Shown: one piece after another, positions 25,897 through 34,297 of the stretch
Layout of the letters: the number at the start of each line of letters is the position of its first letter
How positions within the stretch are numbered: the stretch's first letter is position 1
NCBI RefSeq assembly: GCF_025143365.1
Contig: NZ_JALXPE010000003.1
Span: forward strand, 30,826-94,825
Source: Microbacterium sp. p3-SID336
Lineage (GTDB): Bacteria; Actinomycetota; Actinomycetes; Actinomycetales; Microbacteriaceae
Reading direction: 5' to 3'
Length of the DNA: 64,000 nt
The notes under the pieces: generated by a model
The model's input: the letters and a program-made list of their open reading frames with translations, nothing else
What the model was told of the DNA's origin: nothing
Database searches by the model: none
Made by a program: the position numbers and the translations under genes

Positions 25897-27375
25897 GTGA
25901 GCCGAAATCCATCCTCCGCGGTGAGCCGCCTGCGCCGGTTCGGGCGCACCGCCGGCGCGACCGCGCTCGCCGCCTTCATCGCCGTCGGCGCTCTCCTCGT
26001 CGGGGCGGCGCCCGCGTCCGCCGAGGGCGAGACCTATGTGATCGGCACCGACACCACCTTCGCGCCGTTCGAGTTCACGAACGAGAGCGGCGACCTGGTC
26101 GGCATCGACATGGACCTGCTGCGTGCGATCGCCGAGGATCAGGGCTTCGAGGTGGAGATCCGCCAGCTGGGCTTCGACGCCGCCGTCCAGGCTCTCCAGT
26201 CGAACCAGGTCGACGCGGTCATGGCCGGCATGTCCATCACCGACGAGCGCAAGCAGACGTTCGACTTCAGCGACCCGTACTTCACCAGCGGTGTGCAGCT
26301 CGGCGTGCTCGAGTCCAGCGACATCGAGTCCCTCGACGACCTCGACGGCAAGACCGTGGCGGTGAAGACCGGCACCCAGGGCCAGACCTTCGCCGAGGAG
26401 AACCAGGAGGAGTACGGCTTCCGCATCACCCCGTACCAGGACACCACGGACATGGTGGACGCGGTCAAGGCCGGGCAGGCCGTCGGGTACTTCGAGGACT
26501 TCCCCGTCCTCGCCTACGGCATCCAGCAGGGCTCGGGCTTCCGTCTCGTCGGAGACCCCGCGCTCGGCGGCGAGTACGGCTTCGCGGTGAACAAGGGCCA
26601 GAACGGCGAGCTCCTGGAGATGTTCAACGCCGGGCTCGCCAATCTGCAGGACTCCGGCGAGTACGAGGAGATCGTCGACACCTACCTCGCCGCGGGCGAC
26701 GACGCCGGTGAGGCGCAGCCCACCGACATCATCTCGGTCGCGGTGAAGTACTGGCCCGCCCTCATGCAGGGTCTCTGGCTCACGATCCTTGCGACGATCG
26801 TCGCGGTGGTCGCGGCCTTCATCCTCGGCGTCATCTTCGGCTTCGGGCGGATCTCGAAGTTCGCGCCGTTCCGCTGGATCGCGACCGCCTACGTGTACGT
26901 CTTCCGCGGAACGCCGATCCTGATCCAGGCCTTCTTCGTGTTCTTCGCCATCCCGCAGCTGATCCCCGACCTCAAGTTCGACCCGTTCGTGGCCGGAGCG
27001 ATCACGCTGTCGCTGAACACCGGCGCCTACATGACGGAGATCATCCGCGGCGGCATCCAGGCGGTCGACCCCGGCCAGGCGGAGGCGTCGCGCTCGCTCG
27101 GCCTGAGCCACTGGAAGACGATGCGGAAGGTCGTGCTGCCGCAGGCGTTCCGGATCATGATCCCGTCGTTCGTGAACCAGGGCATCATCACGCTGAAGGA
27201 CACCTCGCTCATCAGCGTCATCGGTCTCGCCGAGCTGACCTTCGTCTCGCGCCAGATCATCGCCTCGACGTATCTCTCGGCACAGGTGCTGACGATCGTC
27301 GCCATCATCTACTTCGTCGTGATCACGCTGCTGACGCTGCTCGCGAACCGCCTCGAGAGGAAGGCCAACGCATGA
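25897..27375 (+). CDS. Amino-acid ABC transporter, fused substrate-binding protein and permease
   Basis: 492-residue fusion. A signal peptide ([14 protein letters not shown]) leads into a family 3 solute-binding domain (~45-270; [27 protein letters not shown]), then a HisM/GlnP-type permease domain (~280-490) with about five helices and the loop [22 protein letters not shown]. It probably imports polar amino acids such as glutamine or glutamate. Start GTG 25897 is supported by GAGGAG at 25883. It overlaps the ATPase gene by 4 bp. The fused layout avoids a free binding protein and is known in Gram-positives. Confidence 0.93.
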   Translation: MSRNPSSAVSRLRRFGRTAGATALAAFIAVGALLVGAAPASAEGETYVIGTDTTFAPFEFTNESGDLVGIDMDLLRAIAEDQGFEVEIRQLGFDAAVQALQSNQVDAVMAGMSITDERKQTFDFSDPYFTSGVQLGVLESSDIESLDDLDGKTVAVKTGTQGQTFAEENQEEYGFRITPYQDTTDMVDAVKAGQAVGYFEDFPVLAYGIQQGSGFRLVGDPALGGEYGFAVNKGQNGELLEMFNAGLANLQDSGEYEEIVDTYLAAGDDAGEAQPTDIISVAVKYWPALMQGLWLTILATIVAVVAAFILGVIFGFGRISKFAPFRWIATAYVYVFRGTPILIQAFFVFFAIPQLIPDLKFDPFVAGAITLSLNTGAYMTEIIRGGIQAVDPGQAEASRSLGLSHWKTMRKVVLPQAFRIMIPSFVNQGIITLKDTSLISVIGLAELTFVSRQIIASTYLSAQVLTIVAIIYFVVITLLTLLANRLERKANA

Positions 27376-28100
27376 GCAAGATCGAGGTCAGGGACCTGCA
27401 CAAGTCCTTCGGCGACAACGAGGTGCTCCAGGGCATCGACCTCACGGTCGCGGACGGCGAGGTCGTCGCCGTCATCGGCCCCTCCGGCTCCGGCAAGTCG
27501 ACGCTGCTGCGCTGCCTCAACAAGCTGGAGGAGCCCACCTCGGGCCATGTCATCGTCGACGGCGTCGACCTCACCGACAAGAGCGTGAAGCTCGACGAGG
27601 TGCGCCAGCGCATCGGCATGGTGTTCCAGCACTTCAACCTGTTCCCGCACATGACCGTGCTGGAGAACATCACGCTGGCTCCCGTCGAGCTGGGGCGCAT
27701 GACCAAGGCGCAGGCGCGCGAGCGGGCGCTCGCCCTGCTGGAGCGGGTGGGGCTGCAGGAGAAGGCCGATGCCAAGCCCGCATCGCTCTCGGGCGGGCAG
27801 AAGCAGCGCGTCGCGATCGCCCGCGCGCTCGCCATGGACCCCGAGATCATGCTGTTCGACGAGGCCACGAGCGCCCTCGACCCCGAGATGGTCGGCGAGG
27901 TGCTCCAGGTGATCCGCGACCTCGCCGAGGGCGGCATGACCATGGTGCTGGTGACGCATGAGATGGGCTTCGCCCGCGAGGTCTCCGACCGCACGGTGTT
28001 CATGGACGGCGGCGTGGTCGTCGAGGAGGCGGCGCCCGCCGAGCTGTTCGGCGCCCCCAAGAACGAGCGCCTGCAGGACTTCCTGTCGAAGGTGCTCTGA
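27372..28100 (+). CDS. Amino-acid ABC transporter ATPase (GlnQ type)
   Basis: 242-residue ATPase energising the fused binding protein-permease upstream. Walker A is [15 protein letters not shown], the signature [15 protein letters not shown], Walker [15 protein letters not shown] and the switch histidine is in [13 protein letters not shown]. It is a standard-length polar amino-acid transport ATPase (PAAT family). The start overlaps the previous stop (ATGA). A strong terminator follows at 28160-28196, closing the two-gene operon. Confidence 0.95.
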   Translation: MSKIEVRDLHKSFGDNEVLQGIDLTVADGEVVAVIGPSGSGKSTLLRCLNKLEEPTSGHVIVDGVDLTDKSVKLDEVRQRIGMVFQHFNLFPHMTVLENITLAPVELGRMTKAQARERALALLERVGLQEKADAKPASLSGGQKQRVAIARALAMDPEIMLFDEATSALDPEMVGEVLQVIRDLAEGGMTMVLVTHEMGFAREVSDRTVFMDGGVVVEEAAPAELFGAPKNERLQDFLSKVL

Positions 28101-28159
28101 CCTCGACGACGCTCTGAGGTCGGGATGCGTCGACGCGGCAGACGCTCCTCTGCATCTCA

Positions 28160-28196
28160 CGAAGACCCACCTCCCTCGCCGGACGGTGGGTCTTCG
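28160..28196 (+). terminator. Terminator after the amino-acid ABC operon
   Basis: Perfect 12-bp stem CGAAGACCCACC (28160-28171) / GGTGGGTCTTCG (28185-28196) with a 13-nt loop, 60 bp after the ATPase stop codon. No long T-run follows, as is usual in high-GC actinobacteria. Confidence 0.75.
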
Positions 28197-28254
28197 AGCG
28201 TTGGCGATCATCTTGAGTAGCGTGTTACACGTCACAATGACTGAAGGAGATCAC

Positions 28255-29571
28255 ATGCACCGTCCGAACCCCGCTCGTCCGCTTCGCGCCCTCGCCGCCT
28301 CCGCCCTCGTCGTCGGAGCCATCGCGCTCGGAGCGTGCTCTCCTCCGGCGTCCTCGCCCTCGCCGTCCGCCACCGACTCCTCGCCGGCGAAACCCAATGC
28401 CGAGGAGCAGCGTGTCGCTGCGGCCGCGACGAAGAAGGTGGCGGCGGCGCAGATCGCGGTCTCCGGGCTCGCCGAGATCGTCGACGGATTCCGCGCGGCG
28501 CTGAAGGGAGAGAAGCCGGACACGGTCGTCGAGACGGCGACGAAGGCGGGCACGGACCTGTGGGCCCGCGCGGTGGCCACCGCCCAGGGCACCATCGCCG
28601 AGCTCCCGGCGGCGAAGGACGAGGACCGCGGTCTGTACTGGGCCCGGCTCACCATGCGCGTGGCTCTCGAGGACTGGGCCGGCGGGCATGGCGACCGCGG
28701 GGCCCGACTGGCCGATGCCGTCGACGCCCTGGAGTACGCTTCCCGCGGCTACGGCGACGCCACCTTCACCGCGGACGGTGCCCGCCATGTGATGCTGAGC
28801 GGCTTCGACCCGTTCGGCGACTGGAAGAAGGAGCCCTTCCTCAGCAACCCCTCCGGAGCGATCGCGCTGCACCTCGACGGTCGCACGATCGACACCCCGC
28901 AGGGGCCGGTCGTGTTCCAAGCCGTGATGCTCCCCGTGAGCTGGGCGGAGTTCGACCGCGGCGTGGTGGAGCGCGCATACGCGCCCGTGCTGGCCCCGGG
29001 CGATGCCGACGCGGATGTCGTCGCGACGATCAGCCAGGGCGTCTACCCCGAATTCTCGATCGAGCAGTGGGCGGGGGCGTTCCGCGACGGGGCGCCCGAC
29101 AACCGTGGCGAGGGCGCTCCCGAGGGATTCCGCGAAGAGGTGCCGGCGGCGACGGGCTTCCCGCAACCGCCCAAGACGCTGCAGTTCATCGAGACCACGC
29201 TGCCGTACGAGGCGATGATCGCCGCGGGGACCACTCCGTCCGCCGTGAAGCTCAACCCGATCGCCTGCACCTCGAAGACCGAGGCGCGAGGCGATGACGA
29301 CACGACGTGCGACATCGTGCCCCCGGCGCCGGATGCGCTCGCAGCCAGCGGCAGCGGAGGTGCCTACCTCTCGAACGAGAGCATGTACCGCGCCAACCGC
29401 CTTCGCATCGGCCTCGGGCGCGACGATGTGCGCGGCGGGCACCTGCACACGCCGGTGCCGGATTACACGGGCGTCGACGACACGGGGCGCGGAGAGGCGT
29501 TCGAGGCGCAGCGTCATGCAGTGGTCGATCAAGCGCAGGCGCTGCTTCTGGCCGCGGCGACCGCGGGCTGA
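28255..29571 (+). CDS. Lipoprotein with pyroglutamyl-peptidase (C15)-like domain, catalytic Cys replaced by Ser
   Basis: 438-residue exported lipoprotein (lipobox ending at Cys28) with a helical N-terminal region (~45-175) and a C-terminal domain resembling pyrrolidone-carboxylate peptidase. Landmarks: GFDPFGDW (183-190), equivalent to the GF(E/D)PFGG start; EQWAGAFRDGAPDNRG, equivalent to ERVAINVDDARIPDNEG with Glu270; YLSNESMY, equivalent to FVCNHLMY but with Ser373 at the nucleophile; and GGHLHTP with His398. True Pcp enzymes are ~215-residue cytoplasmic cysteine peptidases. This one is on the cell surface and would be either a serine variant or a binding protein. Strong SD GAAGGAGA precedes ATG 28255. 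Confidence 0.78.
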   Translation: MHRPNPARPLRALAASALVVGAIALGACSPPASSPSPSATDSSPAKPNAEEQRVAAAATKKVAAAQIAVSGLAEIVDGFRAALKGEKPDTVVETATKAGTDLWARAVATAQGTIAELPAAKDEDRGLYWARLTMRVALEDWAGGHGDRGARLADAVDALEYASRGYGDATFTADGARHVMLSGFDPFGDWKKEPFLSNPSGAIALHLDGRTIDTPQGPVVFQAVMLPVSWAEFDRGVVERAYAPVLAPGDADADVVATISQGVYPEFSIEQWAGAFRDGAPDNRGEGAPEGFREEVPAATGFPQPPKTLQFIETTLPYEAMIAAGTTPSAVKLNPIACTSKTEARGDDDTTCDIVPPAPDALAASGSGGAYLSNESMYRANRLRIGLGRDDVRGGHLHTPVPDYTGVDDTGRGEAFEAQRHAVVDQAQALLLAAATAG

Positions 29572-29634
29572 GGTCGGCTCACCCTCGGGCGGCGGTCGCC
29601 CGGGTCGAGGAGGCCGGCGGGGCCGGGGGCCGGC

Positions 29635-30912
29635 CTACTCGGCGACCTGCGCGGCGATGTCCGTGCGGAAGTGCGCGCCGTCGAGGCGGATGCGGCCGAT
29701 CGCGTCGTACGCACGGTCGCGGGCCGTCCGGAAGTCGGGTGCCACCGCGACCACGTTCAGCACACGGCCGCCCGTCGCGATGAGGGAGCCCCCGGGGGCG
29801 TCAGGGCTCGCGGTCGCCGCGTGCACCAGCCGCACACCCTCGACGGCAGCCGCGTCGTCCAGACCCTCGATCGGGCGACCCGTCTGCGGCGCCTCGGGGT
29901 AGCCCTCGCTGGCCAGCACCACCGTGATGGCCACGTCGTCGCGGAACACCGGCTCCGGCTGGTCCTCCAGGGTGCCGGAGGCGGCCGCGAACAGCAGCTG
30001 CGACAGCGGGGTCGACAGCCGCGGCAGCACGACCTGGGTCTCCGGGTCGCCGAAGCGCGCGTTGAACTCGATCACCCGCACGCCGTGCGGGGTGAGGATG
30101 AGCCCGGCATAGAGCAGCCCGATGAAGGGGGTGCCCTCGGCGTCCAGCTGCCGGATCACGGGAAGCGCCACGTCGCGGGTGACCTCGGCGACGAACTCCT
30201 GCTCGCTGCCGAACTGCTCCGCGAGCCAGGGCAGCGGCGAATACGCCCCCATGCCGCCCGTGTTGGGCCCGGCATCGCCGTCGAGGGCACGCTTGAAGTC
30301 CTGGGCAGGGCTGAGCGCGCGCACGGTGTCGCCGTCGCTCAGGAAGAACAGCGAGACCTCCGGACCGGAGAGGAACTCCTCCACGAGCACGGGGCCGGCG
30401 GGCAGATACTGCTCCGCGTGCGCGAGCGCGGCCGCCCGGTCGGCGGTCACGATGACGCCCTTGCCCGCGGCGAGACCGTCGGCCTTGACGACGTAGGGTG
30501 CGCCGAGCTCGTCGAACGCCGCCTCGGCCTCCGCGCTGCTCGCGGCGCGCACGGCGCGACCGGTCGGCACGCCCGCGGCGTCCATGACCCGCTTGGCGAA
30601 CGACTTGGAGCCCTCCAGCTGCGCGGCGGCGCGGCCGGGGCCGAACACGGGGATGCCGCGGGCGCGCAGCTCGTCGGCCACACCGGCGACCAGGGGGGCC
30701 TCGGGGCCGATCACGACCAGGTCGATGGCGTGCTCGTTGGCGAACGCCGTGACCGCGGCTCCGTCGAGCGGGTCCACCGACACGGGGGTCGCATCCTGGG
30801 CGATGCCGGCGTTGCCGGGCGCCACGAAGATGTCGTGGCCCGCCTCCTCCGCTCGGAGGGCGAGGATGATCGCGTGCTCACGGGCACCGGAACCGAGGAC
30901 GAGGATCTTCAC
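29635..30912 (-). CDS. purD: Phosphoribosylamine-glycine ligase
   Basis: GAR synthetase (425 aa), second step of de novo purine synthesis, ATP-grasp fold. It begins MKILVLGSGAREHAIILAL, and contains VVIGPEAPLVAGVADELRARGIPVFGP, PYVVKADGLAAGKGV, the signature FNARFGDPETQVVL and a normal C-terminal domain. It is a single gene, convergent with the Pcp-like lipoprotein gene. A palindromic element identical in its arms to the one at apt lies 48 bp upstream of the start. Confidence 0.96.
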   Translation of the reverse strand: MKILVLGSGAREHAIILALRAEEAGHDIFVAPGNAGIAQDATPVSVDPLDGAAVTAFANEHAIDLVVIGPEAPLVAGVADELRARGIPVFGPGRAAAQLEGSKSFAKRVMDAAGVPTGRAVRAASSAEAEAAFDELGAPYVVKADGLAAGKGVIVTADRAAALAHAEQYLPAGPVLVEEFLSGPEVSLFFLSDGDTVRALSPAQDFKRALDGDAGPNTGGMGAYSPLPWLAEQFGSEQEFVAEVTRDVALPVIRQLDAEGTPFIGLLYAGLILTPHGVRVIEFNARFGDPETQVVLPRLSTPLSQLLFAAASGTLEDQPEPVFRDDVAITVVLASEGYPEAPQTGRPIEGLDDAAAVEGVRLVHAATASPDAPGGSLIATGGRVLNVVAVAPDFRTARDRAYDAIGRIRLDGAHFRTDIAAQVAE

Positions 30913-30959
30913 CCGTCCAGCCTATCGAGGCGCTCCGGCCGGATTTCAGCCTGCCGGGC

Positions 30960-31046
30960 GTTCACAACTCAGGAGTGATGCGTGAGACGCGGGCGTTCTG
31001 ACGGCGCGTCGCGTCGGGTCGGCCCCGATTCTCCTGAGTTGTGTAC
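30960..31046. repeat. Dispersed ~86-nt palindromic element, copy 2
   Basis: Left arm GTTCACAACTCAGGAG (30960-30975) and right arm CTCCTGAGTTGTGTAC (31031-31046) pair with one mismatch around a 55-nt GC-rich loop. It shares the arms, the overall length and short loop blocks (GAATC, CGCGT) with the copy at 5935-6020 when read on the opposite strand. Confidence 0.8.
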
Positions 31047-31054
31047 GCCGGGGC

Positions 31055-31729
31055 TCAGAGCTCGATCGGGCGCTCGTCCGTCTCGTCCCACGGCACCGTC
31101 CACCCGGCGGCGTCGAACAGGGCGTCCAGCACCATGGCCGTGAAGCCCCACACGATCGTGCCGTCGACGTCGAACGCCGGGCCGCGGAACGTGCGCCCCA
31201 GGCGCGACAGCGTCGAGGTGAACCGGATGTCGGGGTCGAGGAGCTGTGCGACGGGGACGCGGAACACCTCCACGGTCTCGGCGTGATCGACGGCGACCAC
31301 CCGCGACGGCGACTGCCACCACGCGAGCACGGGCGTGACCAGATGGTTGCTCGCGGCGAGGGGGATCACGGGAAGCGTGGCCAGCACCTCCACGCCGGTG
31401 GGGTCGAGTCCTGTCTCCTCCTGCGCCTCGCGGAGCGCGGTGGCCACGGCATCCGCATCGCCCTGGTCCACGCGGCCGCCCGGGAACGACACCTGCCCGG
31501 GGTGGGAGGAGAGCGTCGGGGCGCGGCGCTGGAGCAGCACGTCGAGGTCCCGCGCGACGGCCGCGTCCGGCGTGGTGGCGGGAATGCGGTCGAGCACGCC
31601 GAACAGGATGAGCACGGCGGCGTCGTGGGCGCTCTGCGGGTCGGCGAGCGGCGGGATCGGCACGCCCCAGGAGTGGTCGGCCACAGCGGCGAGCAGCTCG
31701 GCGCGGGCGCCCTGGGGATGCATGCTCAT
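31055..31729 (-). CDS. Nudix hydrolase, CoA pyrophosphatase type (NudL/NUDT7-like)
   Basis: 224-residue Nudix enzyme. The Nudix box starts at GGRVDQGDADAVATALREAQEETGL (REAQEETG catalytic core), preceded by the CoA-class motif LLQRRAPTLSSHPGQVSFPGG. That UPF0035 motif points to hydrolysis of CoA or acyl-CoA to phosphopantetheine and ADP. The start ATG 31729 lacks a Shine-Dalgarno sequence; a minus-strand TAAGCT lies 7 nt upstream (31737-31742), so leaderless translation is likely. It is divergent from the SCP-like gene with only 54 bp between starts. Confidence 0.9.
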   Translation of the reverse strand: MSMHPQGARAELLAAVADHSWGVPIPPLADPQSAHDAAVLILFGVLDRIPATTPDAAVARDLDVLLQRRAPTLSSHPGQVSFPGGRVDQGDADAVATALREAQEETGLDPTGVEVLATLPVIPLAASNHLVTPVLAWWQSPSRVVAVDHAETVEVFRVPVAQLLDPDIRFTSTLSRLGRTFRGPAFDVDGTIVWGFTAMVLDALFDAAGWTVPWDETDERPIEL

Positions 31730-31771
31730 GCGTTCGAGCTTAGGCCGCTGACGTGCGCGGGGCCCCGGTTC

Positions 31772-31777
31772 TAGGGT
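31772..31777 (+). promoter_or_regulatory. -10 element of the SCP-like gene
   Basis: TAGGGT placed exactly 6 nt before ATG 31784. The transcript should begin at or next to the start codon. Confidence 0.55.
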
Positions 31778-31783
31778 GGAGGC

Positions 31784-32152
31784 ATGGCGAGGAAGATCGA
31801 CATCATCGACGGTCGGGCGGCGCTCGACGCCGTGCGGGCCGCCGAGGCCGCGGGCGCGAAGCCGCAGCGCACGGAGCTCGCCACCGCCGTGCGGTACCTG
31901 CTGCAGCTGCTCGACGAGAAGGCGCCGGGCAACAGCGTCGAGGTGCGGGTGCCGCCGTTCGGCGCGGTGCAGGTGATCCAGGGGCCCCGGCACACCCGGG
32001 GCACTCCGCCCAACGTGGTGGAGATGGACGCGGCGACCTGGATCGCGGTGGCCACGGGCGCCGAGGCCTGGGCGGACGCGGAGTCCGCGGGGCGCATCCA
32101 CGCCTCGGGCACCAGGGCCGACCTCACCGCGGTGCTGCCGCTGCGCCCCTGA
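31784..32152 (+). CDS. Bacterial SCP (sterol carrier protein-like) family protein
   Basis: 122-residue cytoplasmic protein of the actinobacterial SCP_3-like family: an N-terminal helical part (IDIIDGRAALDAVRAAEAAG, TELATAVRYLLQLLDEKAPGNSVEVRVPPFGAVQVI) and a C-terminal part (HTRGTPPNVVEMDAATWIAVATG). Its molecular role is unknown; the family is usually named after its SCP-like fold and need not bind sterols. The stop codon lies inside the first unit of a 51-bp tandem repeat that runs on downstream. Confidence 0.85.
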   Translation: MARKIDIIDGRAALDAVRAAEAAGAKPQRTELATAVRYLLQLLDEKAPGNSVEVRVPPFGAVQVIQGPRHTRGTPPNVVEMDAATWIAVATGAEAWADAESAGRIHASGTRADLTAVLPLRP

Positions 32153-32272
32153 GCGCGCGCACGGACGCCCCTCGTCTTCCGGCTGCGGCCTCTGCGGGCC
32201 TGAGCGCGCCCGCAGACGCCCCTCGTCTTCCGGCTGCTGCCGCTGCGGGCCTGAGCGAGCCCGCGGTAGGCC
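32141..32272. repeat. 51-bp tandem repeat (~2.6 copies) overlapping the SCP gene end
   Basis: Units start at 32141, 32192 and 32243, each beginning CTGCG(G/C)(G/C)CCTGAGCG. Copies 1 and 2 share CGCCCCTCGTCTTCCGGCTG; the third copy is partial. The first unit contains the last codons and stop (CTGCGCCCCTGA) of the SCP-like gene, and the later units keep the same in-frame stop. It looks like tandem duplication of the gene's 3' end. Confidence 0.8.
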
Positions 32273-32356
32273 GCTCGGTCGCTGCGGCTGGGCCTCGCGC
32301 CGAGCAGGCACGCGGACGCGGTCCCCGGTTCTGCTGCTGCGCGCCTCGCGCACACG

Positions 32357-32392
32357 GAAGGCCGCCCGGTCGCTGCCGATCGGGCGGCCTTC
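32357..32392. terminator. Bidirectional terminator between SCP-like and BtpA genes
   Basis: Perfect 12-bp stem GAAGGCCGCCCG (32357-32368) / CGGGCGGCCTTC (32381-32392), loop 12 nt, between two convergent genes. It can serve both strands. Confidence 0.78.
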
Positions 32393-32408
32393 GACGTGAG
32401 AGCGGGCG

Positions 32409-33227
32409 TCAGGCGAGCTGCGAGCGGAACGCCTTCGCCGCGCCCATCAGCTCCTCGACCCTGGCGCGGTCGGCCCGGTTCTCGAACCGGCCGTCCTGCT
32501 TGAAGTAGGTGCCGACCACGGCGCCGTCGGCCACCGCGAGCTGATCGGCGACGTTCGACGCCCGCACTCCGGTGTTGACGAAAACGGGCACGTCCCCGGC
32601 GTTCTCCTTCACGATCGCGAGCGACTGCGTGTCGGTGGGCGCCCCGGCGGTGAGGCCGGACACGCACAGCGCGTCCGGCTGCGTGGCGAACACGGTGGAC
32701 CGTGCGATCGAGCCCAGGTCCCGCTCGGCGAGGTAGGCGGCCGACTCCGGGACGATGTTGAACAGCAGCTTCACGCCGGCTGCGCCGATGCGGTGCCGGT
32801 GCCGGGCGACCTCGCCCACGTTGGTGTTCCACAGGCCGAAGTCGCTGGCGTAGACGCCGGTGAAGATCTCGCGCACGAAGGCGGCGTCGGTCGCGGTGGC
32901 CAGGTCGATGGAGGCGCGGCCGTCCCACAGCACGTTCACGCCGTACGGGACGGCGAGGTCGGACTGCAGCTCGCCGATGATGCGAGCCATCGCGATCGCC
33001 GTGATCGGCTCGGTCTTCGTGAGATAGGGGAGGCTGAACTCGTTGGAGATGAGCACGGCGTCCACCCCGCCGCTCTGCAGCGCGTCCAGCTCGCTCTTGG
33101 CGCGGTCCACGATCGCCGCGACGCCGGCGGCGGTGTCGTAGCCGGGGTCGCCGGGGAGCGGGGCCAGGTGCAGCATCGCCACGATCGGCTTCTGCGTGCC
33201 GAACACCTCCGGGAGCCAGTTGGGCAT
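32409..33227 (-). CDS. BtpA/SgcQ-family TIM-barrel protein
   Basis: 272-residue BtpA-family protein, named after a cyanobacterial photosystem factor but in heterotrophs usually found in sugar operons (SgcQ). Sequence landmarks: PIVAMLHLAPLPGDPGY, GVDAVLISNEFSLPY, FGLWNTNVGEVARHRHRIGAAGVKLLFNI, LCVSGLTAGAPTD and PVFVNTGVRASNVADQL, typical of a TIM-barrel phosphosugar-binding fold. It is divergent from the DeoR regulator and so probably belongs to the sugar island at 33351-43308. GAGGAAG precedes ATG 33227. The reaction is unknown. Confidence 0.88.
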   Translation of the reverse strand: MPNWLPEVFGTQKPIVAMLHLAPLPGDPGYDTAAGVAAIVDRAKSELDALQSGGVDAVLISNEFSLPYLTKTEPITAIAMARIIGELQSDLAVPYGVNVLWDGRASIDLATATDAAFVREIFTGVYASDFGLWNTNVGEVARHRHRIGAAGVKLLFNIVPESAAYLAERDLGSIARSTVFATQPDALCVSGLTAGAPTDTQSLAIVKENAGDVPVFVNTGVRASNVADQLAVADGAVVGTYFKQDGRFENRADRARVEELMGAAKAFRSQLA

Positions 33228-33263
33228 GTCTTCCTCGTTTCTTCGGAATGGATCACAGTGAGT

Positions 33264-33276
33264 GTGAAAGATTCAC
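33264..33276. promoter_or_regulatory. Palindromic operator candidate in the btpA/deoR divergent spacer
   Basis: GTGAA-AGA-TTCAC is a perfect 5+5 palindrome. A further inverted pair, GTGTGAA (33262-33268) and TTCACAC (33301-33307), flanks the spacer centre. A related GTGAGAATTCGC occurs at 34175-34186 upstream of the transporter operon. These are plausible binding sites for the DeoR protein encoded at 33351. Confidence 0.5.
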
Positions 33277-33350
33277 GAAGAGCAAAGCATAAGTAACTCA
33301 TTCACACAAGGTTGTCGCCTAGGGTGGAGCTGCCACACGAGGAGGTAGGG

Positions 33351-34124
33351 ATGGAAGCCCACGAGCGCCGCGCGTTGATCGAGCAACGGGTGCTCTCCGA
33401 CGGCGAGGCCGAGTTCAAGGCCCTCGCGCTGGAGTTCGACGTCTCGGAGATGACGATCCGCCGCGACCTGGAGCTGCTGGAGGAGCGCGGGAGCGTGCGC
33501 CGCGTGACCGGCGGTGTGATCGCCGCGCACGGCACCGCCGTCGAGCCGGGGTTCAACTCGCGCGCCCTGATGGGGGCGCGCGAGAAGATCAACATCGCCG
33601 CCGCGGCCGTCGCGCACCTCAACCACGGCGAGACCGTGGTGCTCGACAGCGGCAGCACGGCGCTCGCCGTGGCCCGCGCGATCGTCGGCAAGGGTCTCGG
33701 ACTGACCGTGGTCACGCCGAGCATCCTGGTCGCGCTGGAGCTGCACGACGAGCCGAACACCACGATCCTCGTGACCGGAGGGCGGGTCCGGCCCGGCGAG
33801 CTCAGCCTGGTCGGCGCCGAGTCGATCGAGGCCTTCCGGCGCTACAACTGCGACGTGTACGTGATGGGCGTCTCCGGCGTCGACGGCAAGCGCGGGCTCT
33901 CCGACTACAGCAACGAGGAGGGCGCCGTGAAGCGCGCGGCGATCGAGGCCTGCGACCGGGTGATCGTCGTCGCCGACGCCTCGAAGCTCGGCCGCGTCCA
34001 TCTCACGAACGTGGCGGGGCCCGGCGAGGTCGACCTGCTGGTCACGGACGGCGCGGTGGACCATCCGGCCCTCGCGGGGCTGCGGGCCGCCGGCGTGCAG
34101 ATCGAGGCCGTTCCCGCGCTCTGA
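33351..34124 (+). CDS. DeoR/GlpR-family regulator of the sugar island
   Basis: 257-residue DeoR-family regulator: helix-turn-helix (RRALIEQRVLSDGEAEFKALALEFDVSEMTIRRDLELLEERG) and a C-terminal sugar-phosphate-sensing DeoRC domain (VVLDSGSTALAVARAI, VTPSILVALEL, VDGKRGLSDYSNEEGAVKRAAIEACDRVIVVADASKLG). Such proteins usually repress until a phosphorylated intermediate binds. The effector here would be a product of the FGGY or DAK kinase downstream (inference). ATG 33351 has a very strong GAGGAGG upstream. Confidence 0.9.
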   Translation: MEAHERRALIEQRVLSDGEAEFKALALEFDVSEMTIRRDLELLEERGSVRRVTGGVIAAHGTAVEPGFNSRALMGAREKINIAAAAVAHLNHGETVVLDSGSTALAVARAIVGKGLGLTVVTPSILVALELHDEPNTTILVTGGRVRPGELSLVGAESIEAFRRYNCDVYVMGVSGVDGKRGLSDYSNEEGAVKRAAIEACDRVIVVADASKLGRVHLTNVAGPGEVDLLVTDGAVDHPALAGLRAAGVQIEAVPAL

Positions 34125-34174
34125 CGGGGACGGGGTGCGGGCGGGATGCGGCGCGCAACGGTTGCGCAACGGCT

Positions 34175-34211
34175 GTGAGAATTCGCATTGACAACGGGCG
34201 TCGTCACGTTT
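34175..34211 (+). promoter_or_regulatory. Promoter and possible DeoR site of the transporter operon
   Basis: Perfect -35 TTGACA at 34188-34193 and -10 TTTACT (16 nt spacer). GTGAGAATTCGC at 34175-34186 directly precedes the -35 and resembles the palindrome at 33264-33276, so it may be a second DeoR site. The leader to ATG 34298 is about 80 nt. Confidence 0.6.
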
Positions 34212-34297
34212 TACTGTTCCACAGCGTTGAGATTTCTTCCCATTCCTCCCTGGGGGTGGTGGAAACTAACACTGACTCAGACACGAAGGAGTGGAAC

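Noticed and set aside
32153..32356. Protein-coding extension of the SCP-like gene through the 51-bp repeats
   Set aside because: The TGA at 32150-32152 ends the frame and the later units keep the same in-frame stop. Both antisense and other-frame translations are low-complexity Ala/Arg sequences.
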